A DNA stretch of 64,000 bases from Tricholomella constricta (taxonomy: Eukaryota > Basidiomycota > Agaricomycetes > Agaricales > Lyophyllaceae). Where the stretch lies: contig JAACJP010000001.1 in assembly GCA_013368375.1 (NCBI GenBank), forward strand, positions 1,736,001-1,800,000, in the 5' to 3' direction. This document shows positions 1-13,170 of this stretch, one piece after another (position 1 is the stretch's first letter; each line of letters opens with the position of its first letter). Below the pieces are notes generated by a model, which did no database searches, was not told the DNA's origin, and worked only from the letters and a program-made list of their open reading frames with translations. Both the position numbers and the translations under genes were made by a program.

Positions 1-277
1 CTCTTTCCTCCGGTACTGGCGATCCTTGGAGATCATCGCGCCTCTTCACGCCGAAATGTTGCAACCTGTTCTGGGCCGGCCTCCTACAACTTGCCCTCCG
101 GCTTGATCTCCGATCGGGGGTTGTCGTTCTCGGGCTCCGACGCGCCGCTGGGCTTCCTTGGTTTTGGGTGACATCCCTCGTTCTTTCAGACCCCCTGGCT
201 CTCAAGCCGAAAGGCCTCTGGGATCCTAAGCCCACCTCTACAATAGAGTCTGTACAGGATATATAACGAACTATACA

Positions 278-336
278 TTTTCTTACGCCTTTCGAACACT
301 TAATTATTTGGATCATGTGTAAGCAATCAAGCGAAA
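278..336 (+). repeat. 59 bp direct repeat, copy 1
   Basis: The stretch from ttttcttacgccttt to atcaagcgaaa is repeated without mismatch at 685-743 in the same orientation. The 13 bp gggtgacatccct lies 99 bp upstream, at 166-178. It is directly fused to copy 2, which suggests both copies derive from one longer unit. Confidence 0.9.
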
Positions 337-684
337 TGAAAATCCTCGGAAAGGAGGCACGGGATGAACGAGGATCACGTTTCGCGTCGCGTAACACATG
401 ACCCGGCTCTCTTGTCCTCCTACCTCCACCTTCTTCGGCGCGTCTGCAGACTTTACTCCCTCATCTGTTTCGTGCGTCGTCCGAGCGATCCTCTACAAGT
501 TCGTTACTCGCGAGCTACGCGATCTCGCCCTCCCACCCACTCCTTTTTCTGCTTCTACCGTCTATTTTCATTAAAAATTAGAAATTAAGAATTAGAAAAT
601 TGCATTTTAACCTTTCATTTTTCTCTCCTTCCTTATATGCCTTTACTTGCTCTATTGTTCTGAGAGAGCGAGGGGTGACATCCC

Positions 685-743
685 TTTTCTTACGCCTTTC
701 GAACACTTAATTATTTGGATCATGTGTAAGCAATCAAGCGAAA
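685..743 (+). repeat. 59 bp direct repeat, copy 2
   Basis: Identical to 278-336. The 13 bp gggtgacatccct occupies 673-685 and runs straight into this copy, so relative to copy 1 about 99 bp between the two blocks is missing. It looks like a deleted derivative of the same repeat family. Confidence 0.9.
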
Positions 744-1065
744 CCGATATCTCGGCGTTCCGATTTCCAACTACCGAAAAGGTAGAATTGCACTAGACTT
801 TTCATTATGTAATTGATTGACTTTTCCTCATGATGGCACTTGATGTACATGTCAAGTGAAGTGAATTCATATTGTACAACATGCCGTGGGAAATGCCTCC
901 AGTGTGGGTTGTCGCATGGATTGCGATCACTGCCGGGGATTCTATTGGAGGAAAATAATAGATTGGATGCTGATTGGGTGATCACAAGTAGGCACTTCAT
1001 TTACACTCCGAATTTTTTCCGTCCTGTGGGATAAGGACGTCCAACTGCAGAACAGCCTCAAGGAT

Positions 1066-1686
1066 ATGTCCATCACAATCCGCAGAGCCACTGAAGCCGA
1101 CGAATCCGCTCTATCCCGCATCTGCCTGCTCACCGGCGACGCGGGCGCATCCGCAGAACATCTACACGACTACGGCGAGCTCATCGGGCTCGCATACGCG
1201 GTCCCGTACGTGAAGCTCCCCACCACATGGGGCTTCGTAATGGTCGACGAGACTTTGAACGACGTCGTCGGCTACATCGTCGGTTCAAAAGACACCCGTG
1301 CATATGAAAAGTGCGCCGCGGATCACTGGTGGCCGGCGCTGGTCGAGAAATACCCGTCGTCACGCGCGACGAAACCGGCGGACGAGCGGTACATGAAGCT
1401 GTTCGCAGACATGCATACTGCGTCTGATGCACTGATCGCGTTTGCGGCGGCACACCTGCATATCAATATCCTGGAGGCATATCAGGGGCGCGGGTGGGGG
1501 AGAAAGCTGGTGACGGTGGCGATTGAGTACCTGAAGGGCGAGGATATCGTGGGTAAGGGGGTTTGGCTGGGATTGGACCCGAGGAACGTGAAGGCAAGGG
1601 CGTTTTACGAACGGATGGGGTTCAAGGCAATTGACGGGGCGGACGACAACCAGATGGGAGTCAAGTTTGCGGAGTATAGGGGATGA
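1066..1686 (+). CDS. GNAT-family N-acetyltransferase
   Basis: Intronless 206-residue protein. The N-terminus (MSITIRRATEADESALSRI) is the usual first strand and helix of GCN5-related acetyltransferases. The acetyl-CoA pyrophosphate loop is visible as QGRGWGRKL near residue 140, followed by a C-terminal half with DPRNVKARAFYERMGF, the typical beta5-alpha4 end of the fold. The middle contains an insertion rich in W, Y and K (about residues 60-110). The family transfers acetyl from acetyl-CoA to an amine; the substrate cannot be read from sequence. Single-domain fungal proteins of this type are probably cytosolic or nuclear. The start is the first ATG of the open frame and places the beta1 strand correctly. 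Confidence 0.85.
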   Translation: MSITIRRATEADESALSRICLLTGDAGASAEHLHDYGELIGLAYAVPYVKLPTTWGFVMVDETLNDVVGYIVGSKDTRAYEKCAADHWWPALVEKYPSSRATKPADERYMKLFADMHTASDALIAFAAAHLHINILEAYQGRGWGRKLVTVAIEYLKGEDIVGKGVWLGLDPRNVKARAFYERMGFKAIDGADDNQMGVKFAEYRG

Positions 1687-1813
1687 CGGTGTTTGGCATT
1701 GCCTTCCATATACAACAGACGCGTCGAACAAAACCTCCCTGTACATTCTTGGACGCGACCACCATCTTTGAACCCGGAAACTTTAGTATACCTCTTTATC
1801 GTGAACGAAACCT

Positions 1814-4459
1814 ATGCCATCTCGAGGCCATTCTCAAACTTCTAGCTCAGAGACTTCTTCCCCGACCGAGAGCGAAGTCAGCTTGCAATCTATCCCACCC
1901 GTTGCGACGAGCTCGTTCCCTCCTCGCCGGGAACTTCAGCCTCAAGGTCCAGTTTCCCGCCCATCTCTGAATCCTTATATTACTACAGGCACTGTATCCC
2001 ACTCAACCCCACGCCCGCAATACCCAGAGGAACCCCAATGGCATATCCCAGTCTACGACAACAACTACGGCAGCCAAAGCGCGGAAGAATTTCCGACCCG
2101 TCATGTCGACATCAGTCAGCTGCCTCCAGACCAGGCGGATGGAGAAGTACGGCGTGGATCCACAGAGAGTGACGCCACGCTCAACAGCTCTGAAGGCGAG
2201 ACTGGCGACCCCTACAAGAAGTATTCACTCTCGTCCTATGAACACCCTTACGATATACAACCCCCTCAGGACGCGTATCCCGGTCCAGGTGTTCCGCCTC
2301 TGCAACCACGCCCGAAACGCTCGGCTATGCGTCGTGGGGTGTCCTTTTCTGAGGAGCAGCCCTCCGTCCGCGAATACGTCCCTGACGAAACTATCGACCC
2401 CAGTGCCGAACGGGCCCTTAAGCGCCGTGGGTTGCCATCAAATATCTTGGATTTATATGCCATAAACGCTTCCAACGCCCCTGGGAACGCAGAAATGCAA
2501 AGCGGAATGAGACGAGAATACTCGGAGGCCAAATCGGATGACTATGGCTATTCTAGTGGACGCTATGACATGCGCCGCGGAGGTTCTATGGCGTCTATGA
2601 TGTCGACAGGGTCGGAGCTTCTTGATCCTGACGATCCTCGTGTTACTGGCATCGAAGCAAAATATCTGGAAGACCCCGAGGATGTTGAGAAGAACGCTCT
2701 CCGTCAGATGGATTACAGGGCTCGCCGCAAGCATCTGACGCGTATCAAGATTGAATTCAATGTCACCTGTAAGCACATCCCTGTGCTCTCCGACACTACC
2801 ATGCTGACCTCCATGCATCAGCTATGATTAACAGACAAGAGTTTCTTATCAAGCTCGCCAAGGCCCTGATGACATTCGGAGCCCCATCTCACAGGATAGA
2901 GTCTCAACTGGTCGCAGCTGCGCGTATTCTCGAGGTGGAAGCTGAATTTATTCATCTTCCCAGTGTAATCATCTGCTCCTTTGGCGACCAGGAACTTGGC
3001 TGCTCAGAGACTCACTTTGTCAAATGCGGTGGTCGACTTTCTCTTGGGGCTCTCCACAAGGTGCATCTGATCTATCGCTCTGTTGTGCATGACGAAATAA
3101 GCGCGAAGCGTGCTACGGCCGACCTGGAAGCGCTACTCAAAGCCCCCGCGATGTATTCTATCCTATTTCGTTGTATCTTGGCTTTCAGCTTGTCAGCTCT
3201 CATCTGTCCACTTGCCTTTGGTGGCTCTTTCTTGGATTTGTGGATCGCCGGCGCAGGAGCGTTTTTTCTTTCAGTCCTTCAGCTCAGTGTCGCTTCAAAA
3301 AGCGTGCTGTATGCCAACGTTTTTGAGTACGTCATCTCCTCAAGCTTTGTCGTTCGCCACTCATCGATGGTGCGTAGAATCACGATTGCCATTATCGTTT
3401 CATTCACTGCCAGAGGTCTGAGCAGTATAAGAAGCCAAATCTTCTGCTATACGGCCATCTCATCCGCAGGAATTATTGGTATTCTTCCCGGCTACCTTAT
3501 CCGTATGGTTTATCTTTTCTTTTAGAGATTCGACACTAAAAATTACTATATCCAATCAGTGAGTAGCTCGCTTGAGCTTGCTTCCAAGAACATTGTCTGC
3601 GGAAGCGTCAAAATGGTTTATGCATTGATTTACACGCTGTTCCTGGTGTGAACTTAGGAGTTTCTCCGTATTCCGCTCAGAAAACTAATCAACTTCTCCT
3701 TAGGGTTTTGGTTTACAGATTGGCTCCGATTTCTATCTCCTTCTCGATCGTAAGACCAGGCACCAGCTCGACGACCTTTCTGCGAGCCTCTCTGCGGCCA
3801 TTTCCTTGACGGGAAGTTGGGTTGCGGACAATGCCACCGTGAATAACACGATTCCGCTCGTTGGTACATGGACCTTCACGCGCGCCATCGCAGCCGACGA
3901 ACACGATATCATAGAGGGATGTTACCGCCCCAAAACATTTCCTTGGTACCTCCAACCGTTTCCAAGCTGGACCGCTTATATCATCGTTCCCACCTTCTCT
4001 ACTCTCTCCTCGCTTGCGAACCTACAGCCATTCAGGAGCAGGCAGCTGCCCGTCATGGTCGTTATATCTTGTGCATCGTATGCGTCCAACAAGATCGCCA
4101 ATCACTACATCTTCAATCGCTCAGATGTCGTTTCTGCTATTGGTGCCTTCACTGTTGGACTTCTGGGAAACATCTACTCGCGGAAGATGGGCGGAACGGC
4201 GTTCACGTCAATGGTCACCGGTGTCCTTTTCCTGGTACCGGTAAGCTAGTTTGTATCTGCTCGTTGAAACCCTGCTCATGCGGAGCGAAAATAGTCTGGA
4301 CTCTCTCAGGCGGGAGGTATCACTGCCAATGGGAATGGCATCGATATTGGAGGCGCCATGATTGCTGTTACGATTGGAATAACAGTGGGATTGTTCATGA
4401 GCCAGGCCCTTGTATATGCGTTTGGCAGTAGAAAAAATGCCGCGGTGTTTTCCTTTTGA
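1814..4459 (+). CDS. PRM10: PRM10-like ThrE-family membrane protein
   Basis: Six exons: 1814-2768, 2822-3326, 3378-3502, 3560-3645, 3704-4240, 4295-4459, giving 790 residues. The first 310 or so are polar and Pro/Ser-rich, probably cytosolic and disordered. From RQEFLIKLAKALMTFGAPSH on the protein follows the ThrE (DUF1212) fold, with GARP-type motif ARGLSSI and LELASKNIVCGSVKMVYAL, and then the ThrE_2 half with several membrane segments ending near residue 780. In yeast the homologue Prm10 is a pheromone-regulated membrane protein; bacterial ThrE exports threonine and serine. Transport of a small amino acid is inference. Intron 2 (3327-3377, 51 bp) has no stop in frame, so removal is argued from family conservation (VFE-ITIAIIVSF). 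The 3' end faces FRS2, 83 bp away. Confidence 0.88.
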
Positions 4460-4542
4460 TTTTTATTACAAGATGCTTGTGCATAGTTTATTTATTTGTC
4501 TCGACCATCCACAGGTCCCGTCATACATGTTTAATTTTCTAC

Positions 4543-6603
<2,061 letters not shown>

Positions 6604-6967
6604 TGTGAAGCTGAAGAGATCAAATGAATTTCTGACTCCTGCCGACAATTCATGATCGGTCACATGACTGAGGTAGGTGCGAGTATTGTGAGTTGCTCAT
6701 AAGGTAGGAAGGCGCACTTTTCAACCAAGGCCTTCATTCAAGACAAGATTATGAAAATAAACGAGAACAGCCCAATGTATATATTCGAGCACACTTGAAA
6801 TGGGATTGACTTGAAATTATTTTTCAGGTTAAGTCCTTACGTAAACTTCAGAACTCGTAACCTGCCCGATCATGGTCGCGGCCGCAACTCCGGTTATTCA
6901 ATCGCCTTGGACTGAACTTTCACGCAGTTTCTCTTCTTTTCCTTGCCTCCACAGTCAGTAGCAGTCA
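6604..6967. promoter_or_regulatory. divergent promoter region, FRS2 / PEX2
   Basis: This 364 bp gap separates two outward-facing genes. It contains a plus-strand upstream ATG at 6872, opening a 29-codon frame that stops at 6959-6961, seven bases before the chosen PEX2 start. A strong pyrimidine run ending in cacag (about 6928-6954) looks like a splice acceptor. PEX2 may therefore have a leader intron or a short extra first exon (for example 6872-6892 joined to 6962). Confidence 0.5.
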
Positions 6968-8457
6968 ATGGTCAGCCAGTCGCCATGGGAGGAAGCTTGG
7001 AACAGAGCTCAACCAAAGCTTTCTGCAATTCGAGACGCGTTGAACACAAACACGTCTCCGGATCCTCGAGTCATTCGAGTTGGCCAACTCGATTCAGAAT
7101 TATTGGACCAGGAACTTGTTCAAATACTCCAGGAGCCTATCAATAAAGCACTTTCCTTGATAAATGTAAGGTGCTGCATCGCTTCCTCTATCAAAAACCT
7201 GACCTGTCTCGCCCAGGCCTCGTTGAAAGCTCAGTTTGAACCCGAGCTCACATTGCTCATACAATTGATGCTATACAAACTATCGATATGGAACACTGGG
7301 GCAAGCTACGGAGCGAAGCTGCAAGATCTCAGATACATTGCGCCATCATCTCCAGGAAAATCGCTTGCCCGTTCGTTGTCAACGTTTCTGGGTTCAAAAA
7401 TAGAATCTGACTTGACCGAGCAGCCTCTGGCCTTCCGCGCCGGACGTTATTGCTGCACGGAACACTGACTGTGATTCTACCGTATCTTCATACGAAGCTC
7501 CGCTCACATGCTCTTTCCTCTGCTTGGCCTGATGCTCCGTCCTCAGACCGTCGACGAAAGGCATGGGATATCCTGACCTCCCTGGAATCATCTTACACAC
7601 TCTTGATGCTGTCCAGCTTCGTTGCATTCCTATGGAATGGGCGGTTCGTTCTCTCTGTAATGCAAAACCCACATTCGACTCATTGAAACTCTCAGATTCC
7701 GAACTATAGCTGACAGGCTATTCAATATGAGTCTTGTGCCATCTCGGAGACTCGTCAAACGTGATGTTAGCTATGAGTTCATGAATCGCCAGATGGTTTG
7801 GCATGCATTCACAGTATGTTTTAATGCATCTTATGTTAGAAGTTGATACTTACACCTTACCAGGAATTCCTCCTCTTTATCTTGCCCCTCATCCGCGCGC
7901 GAAGCATACGTCGACGTATGAGCCGTATTGCTGCCTACATCTCCCCTGCCGCCATTTTATCCTCCCTATCTGCGAAGCAACGTGCTTCCGCCGTAAGTGC
8001 TACGGGGAAAGCGCCACAACAACGGGGAATATATTGGTCTCTCCCTCAAGACCAATGCGCCATCTGCGCTGAAAATTCTTCCCTCAACCTGAATATCTCT
8101 GCATCTTCCAACGCTTTCACATCCCTCACCGCGCCAGCTATCGAGGACTCGTCGACAGGTTCTGACACAGAACCCCCAGCCTTCCCCGTATACAATCCAT
8201 ATGTTGCATCTTGCGGGGACATCTACTGCTATTATTGTATAGCGGACCGACTGATGCAGGTGGCAGATTCTGGAGAGGATGACCTTGGCTGGACGTGTTT
8301 ACGATGCAGCACGGACGTCAAGAGTGCGGTGAGGTACACCGTTGAGATGGGGAGTGATGTCAGTGGGAGCGACTACGAGTTCAGCAGTGATATCTCAGGA
8401 TCTGCATCAATGGGAAGCTACAGCGAGTCGGGATGGTCAGAGAGTTCGGTCTCATGA
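6968..8457 (+). CDS. PEX2: peroxisomal RING E3 ubiquitin ligase PEX2
   Basis: Exons 6968-7165, 7217-7370, 7424-7643, 7696-7813, 7864-8457; 427 residues. With PEX10 and PEX12 it forms the peroxisomal ubiquitin-ligase channel that recycles the import receptor PEX5. The N-terminal Pex2/Pex12 domain is clear (VGQLDSELLDQELVQILQEP, FEPELTLLIQLMLYKLSIW, GASYGAKLQDLRY, GLPRRTLLLHGTL), followed by membrane segments (LLMLSSFVAFLW, AFTEFLLFILPLI). The RING runs from CAIC (residue 295) to CLRC. Its usual CGHxYC is CGDIYC here (Asp 349), and a Ser/Thr-rich loop of about 48 residues separates the first two ligand pairs. The tail is acidic and serine-rich. Intron 7166-7216 is 51 bp with no stop, so retention would keep the frame. 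Start is uncertain (see upstream region). Confidence 0.9.
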
Positions 8458-8612
8458 GCCTTATATTATATCTGCATAGATTGCTGTAAATTTAATTGTT
8501 GAAATTCCTCCTTATGAGATCAGTATAGTAACGTCGGTGCTATTCAGTAACTCAAGACGAAACGGTAGTTGTAAATCAAACCCATGCGCCCTTGACTTCC
8601 TAGATTGGTTCG

Positions 8613-11600
8613 TTATATGCGAGCCAGCTCGACCTGGATCTGACTGAGAACCGTAGGGTCTGCTTTCGATAGATATTGTGCTTGAAATATGTCTGGACCA
8701 TACGCTGCTGCTGCCTCTTGGATATGCGTGGCAACAAATTTGCTAAGATGCATTGTGCGAACAGGATCGCGGTCATACACCTGTAAAATTACGATTGAAG
8801 ACATGATGTTCGGATAAGAGAAAAGTCTAAAACGAACCGCTTTGCGACGCTCATATTCTGGTGTGCCTTCTGTATCCTGATAGAACTGCGTGGGTGCTTC
8901 GTCGAGTTCCCAATGTCGTCGCAGGTTGTTTGGGGATGGGGAAGGCGAGCTATGAATGAAGAGTATAAACACTATCGCCTCATCCGCATTTGGAAACAGA
9001 TGACCTGTCGCCTTGATTTTCATTAACAACTTGTGCTTCCTTGATTTCGTAAAAGACATCAATCCACAGATTGAAAATCTCAACCGGGAGTCGTTGGAGT
9101 ACTTCTGGACGTCCTGTGGATACGAGTGATGCGACACCCATGGCAGTAAGCTTCCGGTGGCGCGGTTCGCTCATGTTGTCGAACTGAAGGCCAGTAAATG
9201 ATGAGTTCCATATCAACATGAAAACACAAAGATGGCCTCACTTTGCCGAACCACTGGTCAAGTAAAAGGTCATAGAAACGGGGCTCCGGCACATCAGGAG
9301 ATGAAGAAGCAGTGGCAGAGATCAGCTGGAGGAACATTTGTCGATCTGCCATTGCGACGCGAGAAAAGAACAGGATATGTTCTGCTAGTAGAAGGGTGGA
9401 GGCCTAACCATGATCGTTAGTGTGAATATTCAGGTGTGAATAAACGAATCTAATTACCTCTCCGTCGATCAGGGTTTTCGTAATGTGTGTGAAAAGCCCT
9501 GAATTGTGCATGGCCTCTCCCCATAGATTGGAGGGAGCTGTTTGTACAAGAAGATTCAGTGCCCGCATCATGTCCGTGGCGTTCAACACCACCACCGATT
9601 CGTTCTTGAAAGCCGTGAGGAATGCGCTGAAAAGTTGCATGTTACAGGCCTAAAGAGGGTTAAAAAAAGTTGCCCTCAGTAAGATTTAATTATACACCTG
9701 TAGCACCCCAGGAGCATCGAGCAGGAAATACGACTCGATGACACTAATGGTTTTGCCCAATAGGTCGAAATTTGTGGACAGGAGTTCGAGGGCTAGAGGG
9801 AAGAGGTCGAAGAGAGCAGGAGCGCCATTGACGCTGGTCAGAGTGAGAGTATTGCGAAGGGCAGTCAACCAAAGAGTAAGACCGTCGTCATCAAGGTTAG
9901 TGATAGCCTATTGGAAGAAGGTTAGACCTGGACCTGTGGTGTGCGGAAAAAGTAGAGACCGACGCACACCGGGTGACATGCTTTCACGAACCAAGGGAAC
10001 GACGATACCTCCCAAAGACGTCGATTGTTCCTTCACCGACTACATGCCGCATCAGATATGGATCTAGGTGCAACAGTATGGTAAGAAAGTTTACCAACCT
10101 CGATGAGTTTTGACACAGTGACAAGCAAGGAACTTTTGAACAACCACTGGTCACCAGCCTCCGTCCCTAAAAAGCAATGAGATCACGCAATTCGTGATAA
10201 GAAAAAAAGACGCCCACAAAGCTTTGGGAGAGGTGCGGTGATCGCTGCGATGAATGGCACAATCTATCAACGTCCAGTCAGTCATCGAAAATAAGATGAC
10301 CATGGCGAACGACATACAAGTTCTTTGACTTGTTCAATAACGACGTTCAAGCTGTGGTCAATCTTGCGTTTACTCTCAAATGTGTCAGCTTCGCCCATCA
10401 TTTTAATGAGCTCCGAAACTGCTGTTGGCAGATATGGTTGGAAGTGTGAGGCCTCGAACTCGAGAGTCTATGCACGTCGTATTATTGTGAGCATTACGGT
10501 CTCGATGTAAATCACCCTTACATCAAGGCAACCCTTCAGAGCCACAGCTGCCGTGAGTCGTACGACATAGTCGGTTCCTGGTCCACGGTCCTGTAGCAAA
10601 TGTACCAGGATCTCCCAAATTCTTGGGTTATTCGGAGATGCACAACCATCAGCAACCCATTTACCAATCAGCCATGCGATTCGCCGCTTGATAATTGGAT
10701 AGCTGTAAACAGATTTGTAAAATATGAAGATTTATAGAGTGATTGAATTGACTTTTGGTTATGATCTCGAGCTTCAGAAATCAGGGTGTGTTCCAGCCAG
10801 TCATTGAATGGGATGACATCCTTCAGGCGGATGGCACATCGTCCGAGTGCGCAATATAATGCTTCCCTTTGCAGAATATTTTGAAGGTCGCCGGAAGGTA
10901 GTTGGGCTGGAGGAAAAAAATTAGCCTGCGACCTGGACAACCGCGATGCGCGATGAGATTGCTCACTAGCTATCTGCTTGAAGGTGGATTCCAACAAGGG
11001 CGTAACGAATTGCGGGTATTGATTAGAAAGTTGCATCAATACTCGCTCGCTGCAAGGCTTGGCCAGGAGACCGAAACTTTTAGACATATATGTAACTGTC
11101 TGAAAAACGTGAAGTACTTACCCGGATTTCGTATTCCCATAGGTCGTTCTCTCTATCCTCGACATTGACCCACTCCTCTGGGTCGTTCGTCCAATTTTCC
11201 AGGTCTGTCGGGTTCAAAGGCATGAAATGCGTGACAAGCAATTGCACGGCGTTTTCAATGAATTCTTTGGATAATGCTGATGTACGGCATTGATGAAAGT
11301 CGAGATAGAACTGGATTATAACATACAGTTATCATTTGGAGTGCCATCTCGACGAGTAGGCGTCCACTGGGCAAGGCTCTCCTTGAATAGAACCATACCT
11401 TGCACCAAGAAGCGGACAGGATAGACAGCTTGATTTGAATCTATTCAAAAGAGCCGGTTCGTGATAATGATTTGCGATATCAATGTGCTCACCTGAGATC
11501 AAAGCTGCTGGTCCGCTGGTAGCCTTTACGACTTGCGACCAGTAGAAGAGTATCAAGTCGCTACACATAGGCAAAGCAACGAACCGCGATGGCGAAAGCT

Positions 11601-12849
11601 GCTGCAGGCGCCGGAAAAATTTGCCAAAGACACGTAAATGTCGAGTGAAAACATCTATGGATCTTTGAAACTGGGGCTTCGAGTTTGAGTTTGTTTGCAT
11701 CGCAGCTACGACTATGTTGGTACGTAGTTCTGTCAAATTTTTGAGTTGTATAGCAGAATTCTGAAAGAAATCGTGGATCTAAGAAGGATGAGTTTTGTGT
11801 TTGAAACCATGCGTGGGATCACTCACCCAAATACGGTTCCTTTCTACTTCCTCCTTGGGTACTTTATCGATCCGATTCCACAACCAAACTGTCATCTTGA
11901 CCATGCATTTGTAGACCAGATGTGCCAGCAAAATGTCATCATGGATGGAAGGTGAAGAGATTGTCTCCGGCGTCACGGTGCTTGACGATATGCTTGTGGA
12001 CATTCGAGAGTAATACCTATAGAGCACAGGATGAAGTGAAGTGACAAGCTGCGATTTCGGTCCAAATTTAGACGATAGAGAAAGCATAAGTCGTAAGAAC
12101 GTGGACTTTACATGTGCCATCGTCTTGACGCCATTCAACATCTTGATACTTGCAAACTCTTTTAATATCTTGTTCAGCAGCTTGACGCTTCTCCGTAACA
12201 TCAAAGTATCTCGAGGATCTTGACTCATCGCCCCGGATCGCTTCTGCAGATTTAGGTCGATCACGCTGATGAGGTCGTTTATGAGGTTACCCCTACGTTG
12301 ACGGAGTAGAGCTGCTTAGTCTGGACCAAGATGTGATTAATAGTTTCAACGTACCAATTGTTCGGAAAGTCCAGCCGTGCAAGCTTCGATACAATAAACT
12401 CGTTACAGTGCGCAATCTTGTGGGAGGAGAATAGCCTGTAAGTTTGGGATGCAGGGAAATAAGTAAGGATGTAAATCACAGTCTCATCCTCCTCGTCAAG
12501 AAGGGTCAGCGATCGATTGCGAACTCGAATCCTGTGTTCATCATTGAGAACTCTGCAAAAGAAGAGTCAGAGTTTATAAGAAGTAGTCTGTCACCGCTGA
12601 CTTTCGAGATCGCCAGTGATTCAGGGCAGCATTCTTGAACTGGATAATGGCTTGTTGACGTATAGCCAGAGGAACCCGGCGCTGTCCAGCGATTTCGTGC
12701 AAGGCATCGTAGGTCCCGAACATGTCAAGCATTTGCTTGAAACGTTTACTGGACGCTTGTACTTGAGAAGGGTCTTGAGAGGACGCAGCGGTCATGACTT
12801 CGTATAGTTCTGTCGGAGATACATGTTCTACGTTTACGCCTGTAGCCAT
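8613..12849 (-). CDS. KAP120: importin-beta family transport receptor, KAP120/importin-11 type
   Basis: Long minus-strand gene with more than ten short exons; I fixed only its ends. The N-terminus at 12849 begins MATGVNVEHVSPTELYEVM and continues into the importin-N domain (AIRQQAIIQFKNAALNHWRS, then HNEFIVSKLARLDFPNNW after an intron). Later exons match importin-11/Kap120: YCALGRCAIRLKDVIPFNDW, PIIKRRIAWLIGKWVADG and, at the end, MHLSKFVATHIQEAAAAYG up to the stop at 8613. The protein is a HEAT-repeat solenoid that carries cargo through nuclear pores under control of Ran-GTP; yeast Kap120 is linked to 60S ribosome export and Rpf1 import. An upstream ATG at 12882 is in frame but outside the conserved start. 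It ends about 155 bp from the PEX2 stop, in convergent orientation. Confidence 0.85.
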
Positions 12850-13170
12850 CGTGGGCCGTCTCGGGATATTCATGCAATCCAAGAGCTGTTCGATTACAGT
12901 CGATGGACTATGAGCAAGGTCGAGGGAAACAAGGAGTGAAAGAGAAACTTTGAAAGAGAAACTAGAGAATCAGATGCAGCCGAGAGTGGCTCCCTAAACA
13001 CCTGTAAATAACGCGTCGCGTTACAAGACAAATATATGTCACGTCACAAGTTCAATTGGCAGATGACCATTTCTCCCTTGTTACTCGTCTCCAGGTTTCT
13101 ATCTGCGAAATCCGTATACACAGCATATTCTGTCCGGAGACTACGAACATCAGCCCACGTCGTTCCTCTC
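12850..13170. promoter_or_regulatory. divergent promoter region, KAP120 / SLX4
   Basis: This 321 bp gap lies between two outward-facing genes. It holds acgcgtcgcgtt at 13011-13022, which includes the MluI cell-cycle box ACGCGT (13011-13016), and tgtcacgtcacaag at 13036-13049, a CRE-like TCACGTCA. In yeasts ACGCGT binds MBF and drives S-phase genes, which would suit SLX4; that use here is inference. Confidence 0.4.

Larger units (their letters stand above)
1..1065. other. gene-poor left edge with repeat remnants
   Basis: No convincing gene. Two plus-strand frames are open from the left edge: one to a stop at 169-171 (56 codons) and another to about position 261. Neither matches a family I know; either could be the tail of a gene or element lying outside the window. 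The stretch carries a 59 bp direct repeat (278-336 and 685-743) and a 13 bp repeat (166-178 and 673-685). Local base composition swings from GC-rich (1-240) to AT-rich (560-660). I read this as degraded repetitive DNA upstream of the acetyltransferase gene, plus its promoter. Confidence 0.5.
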
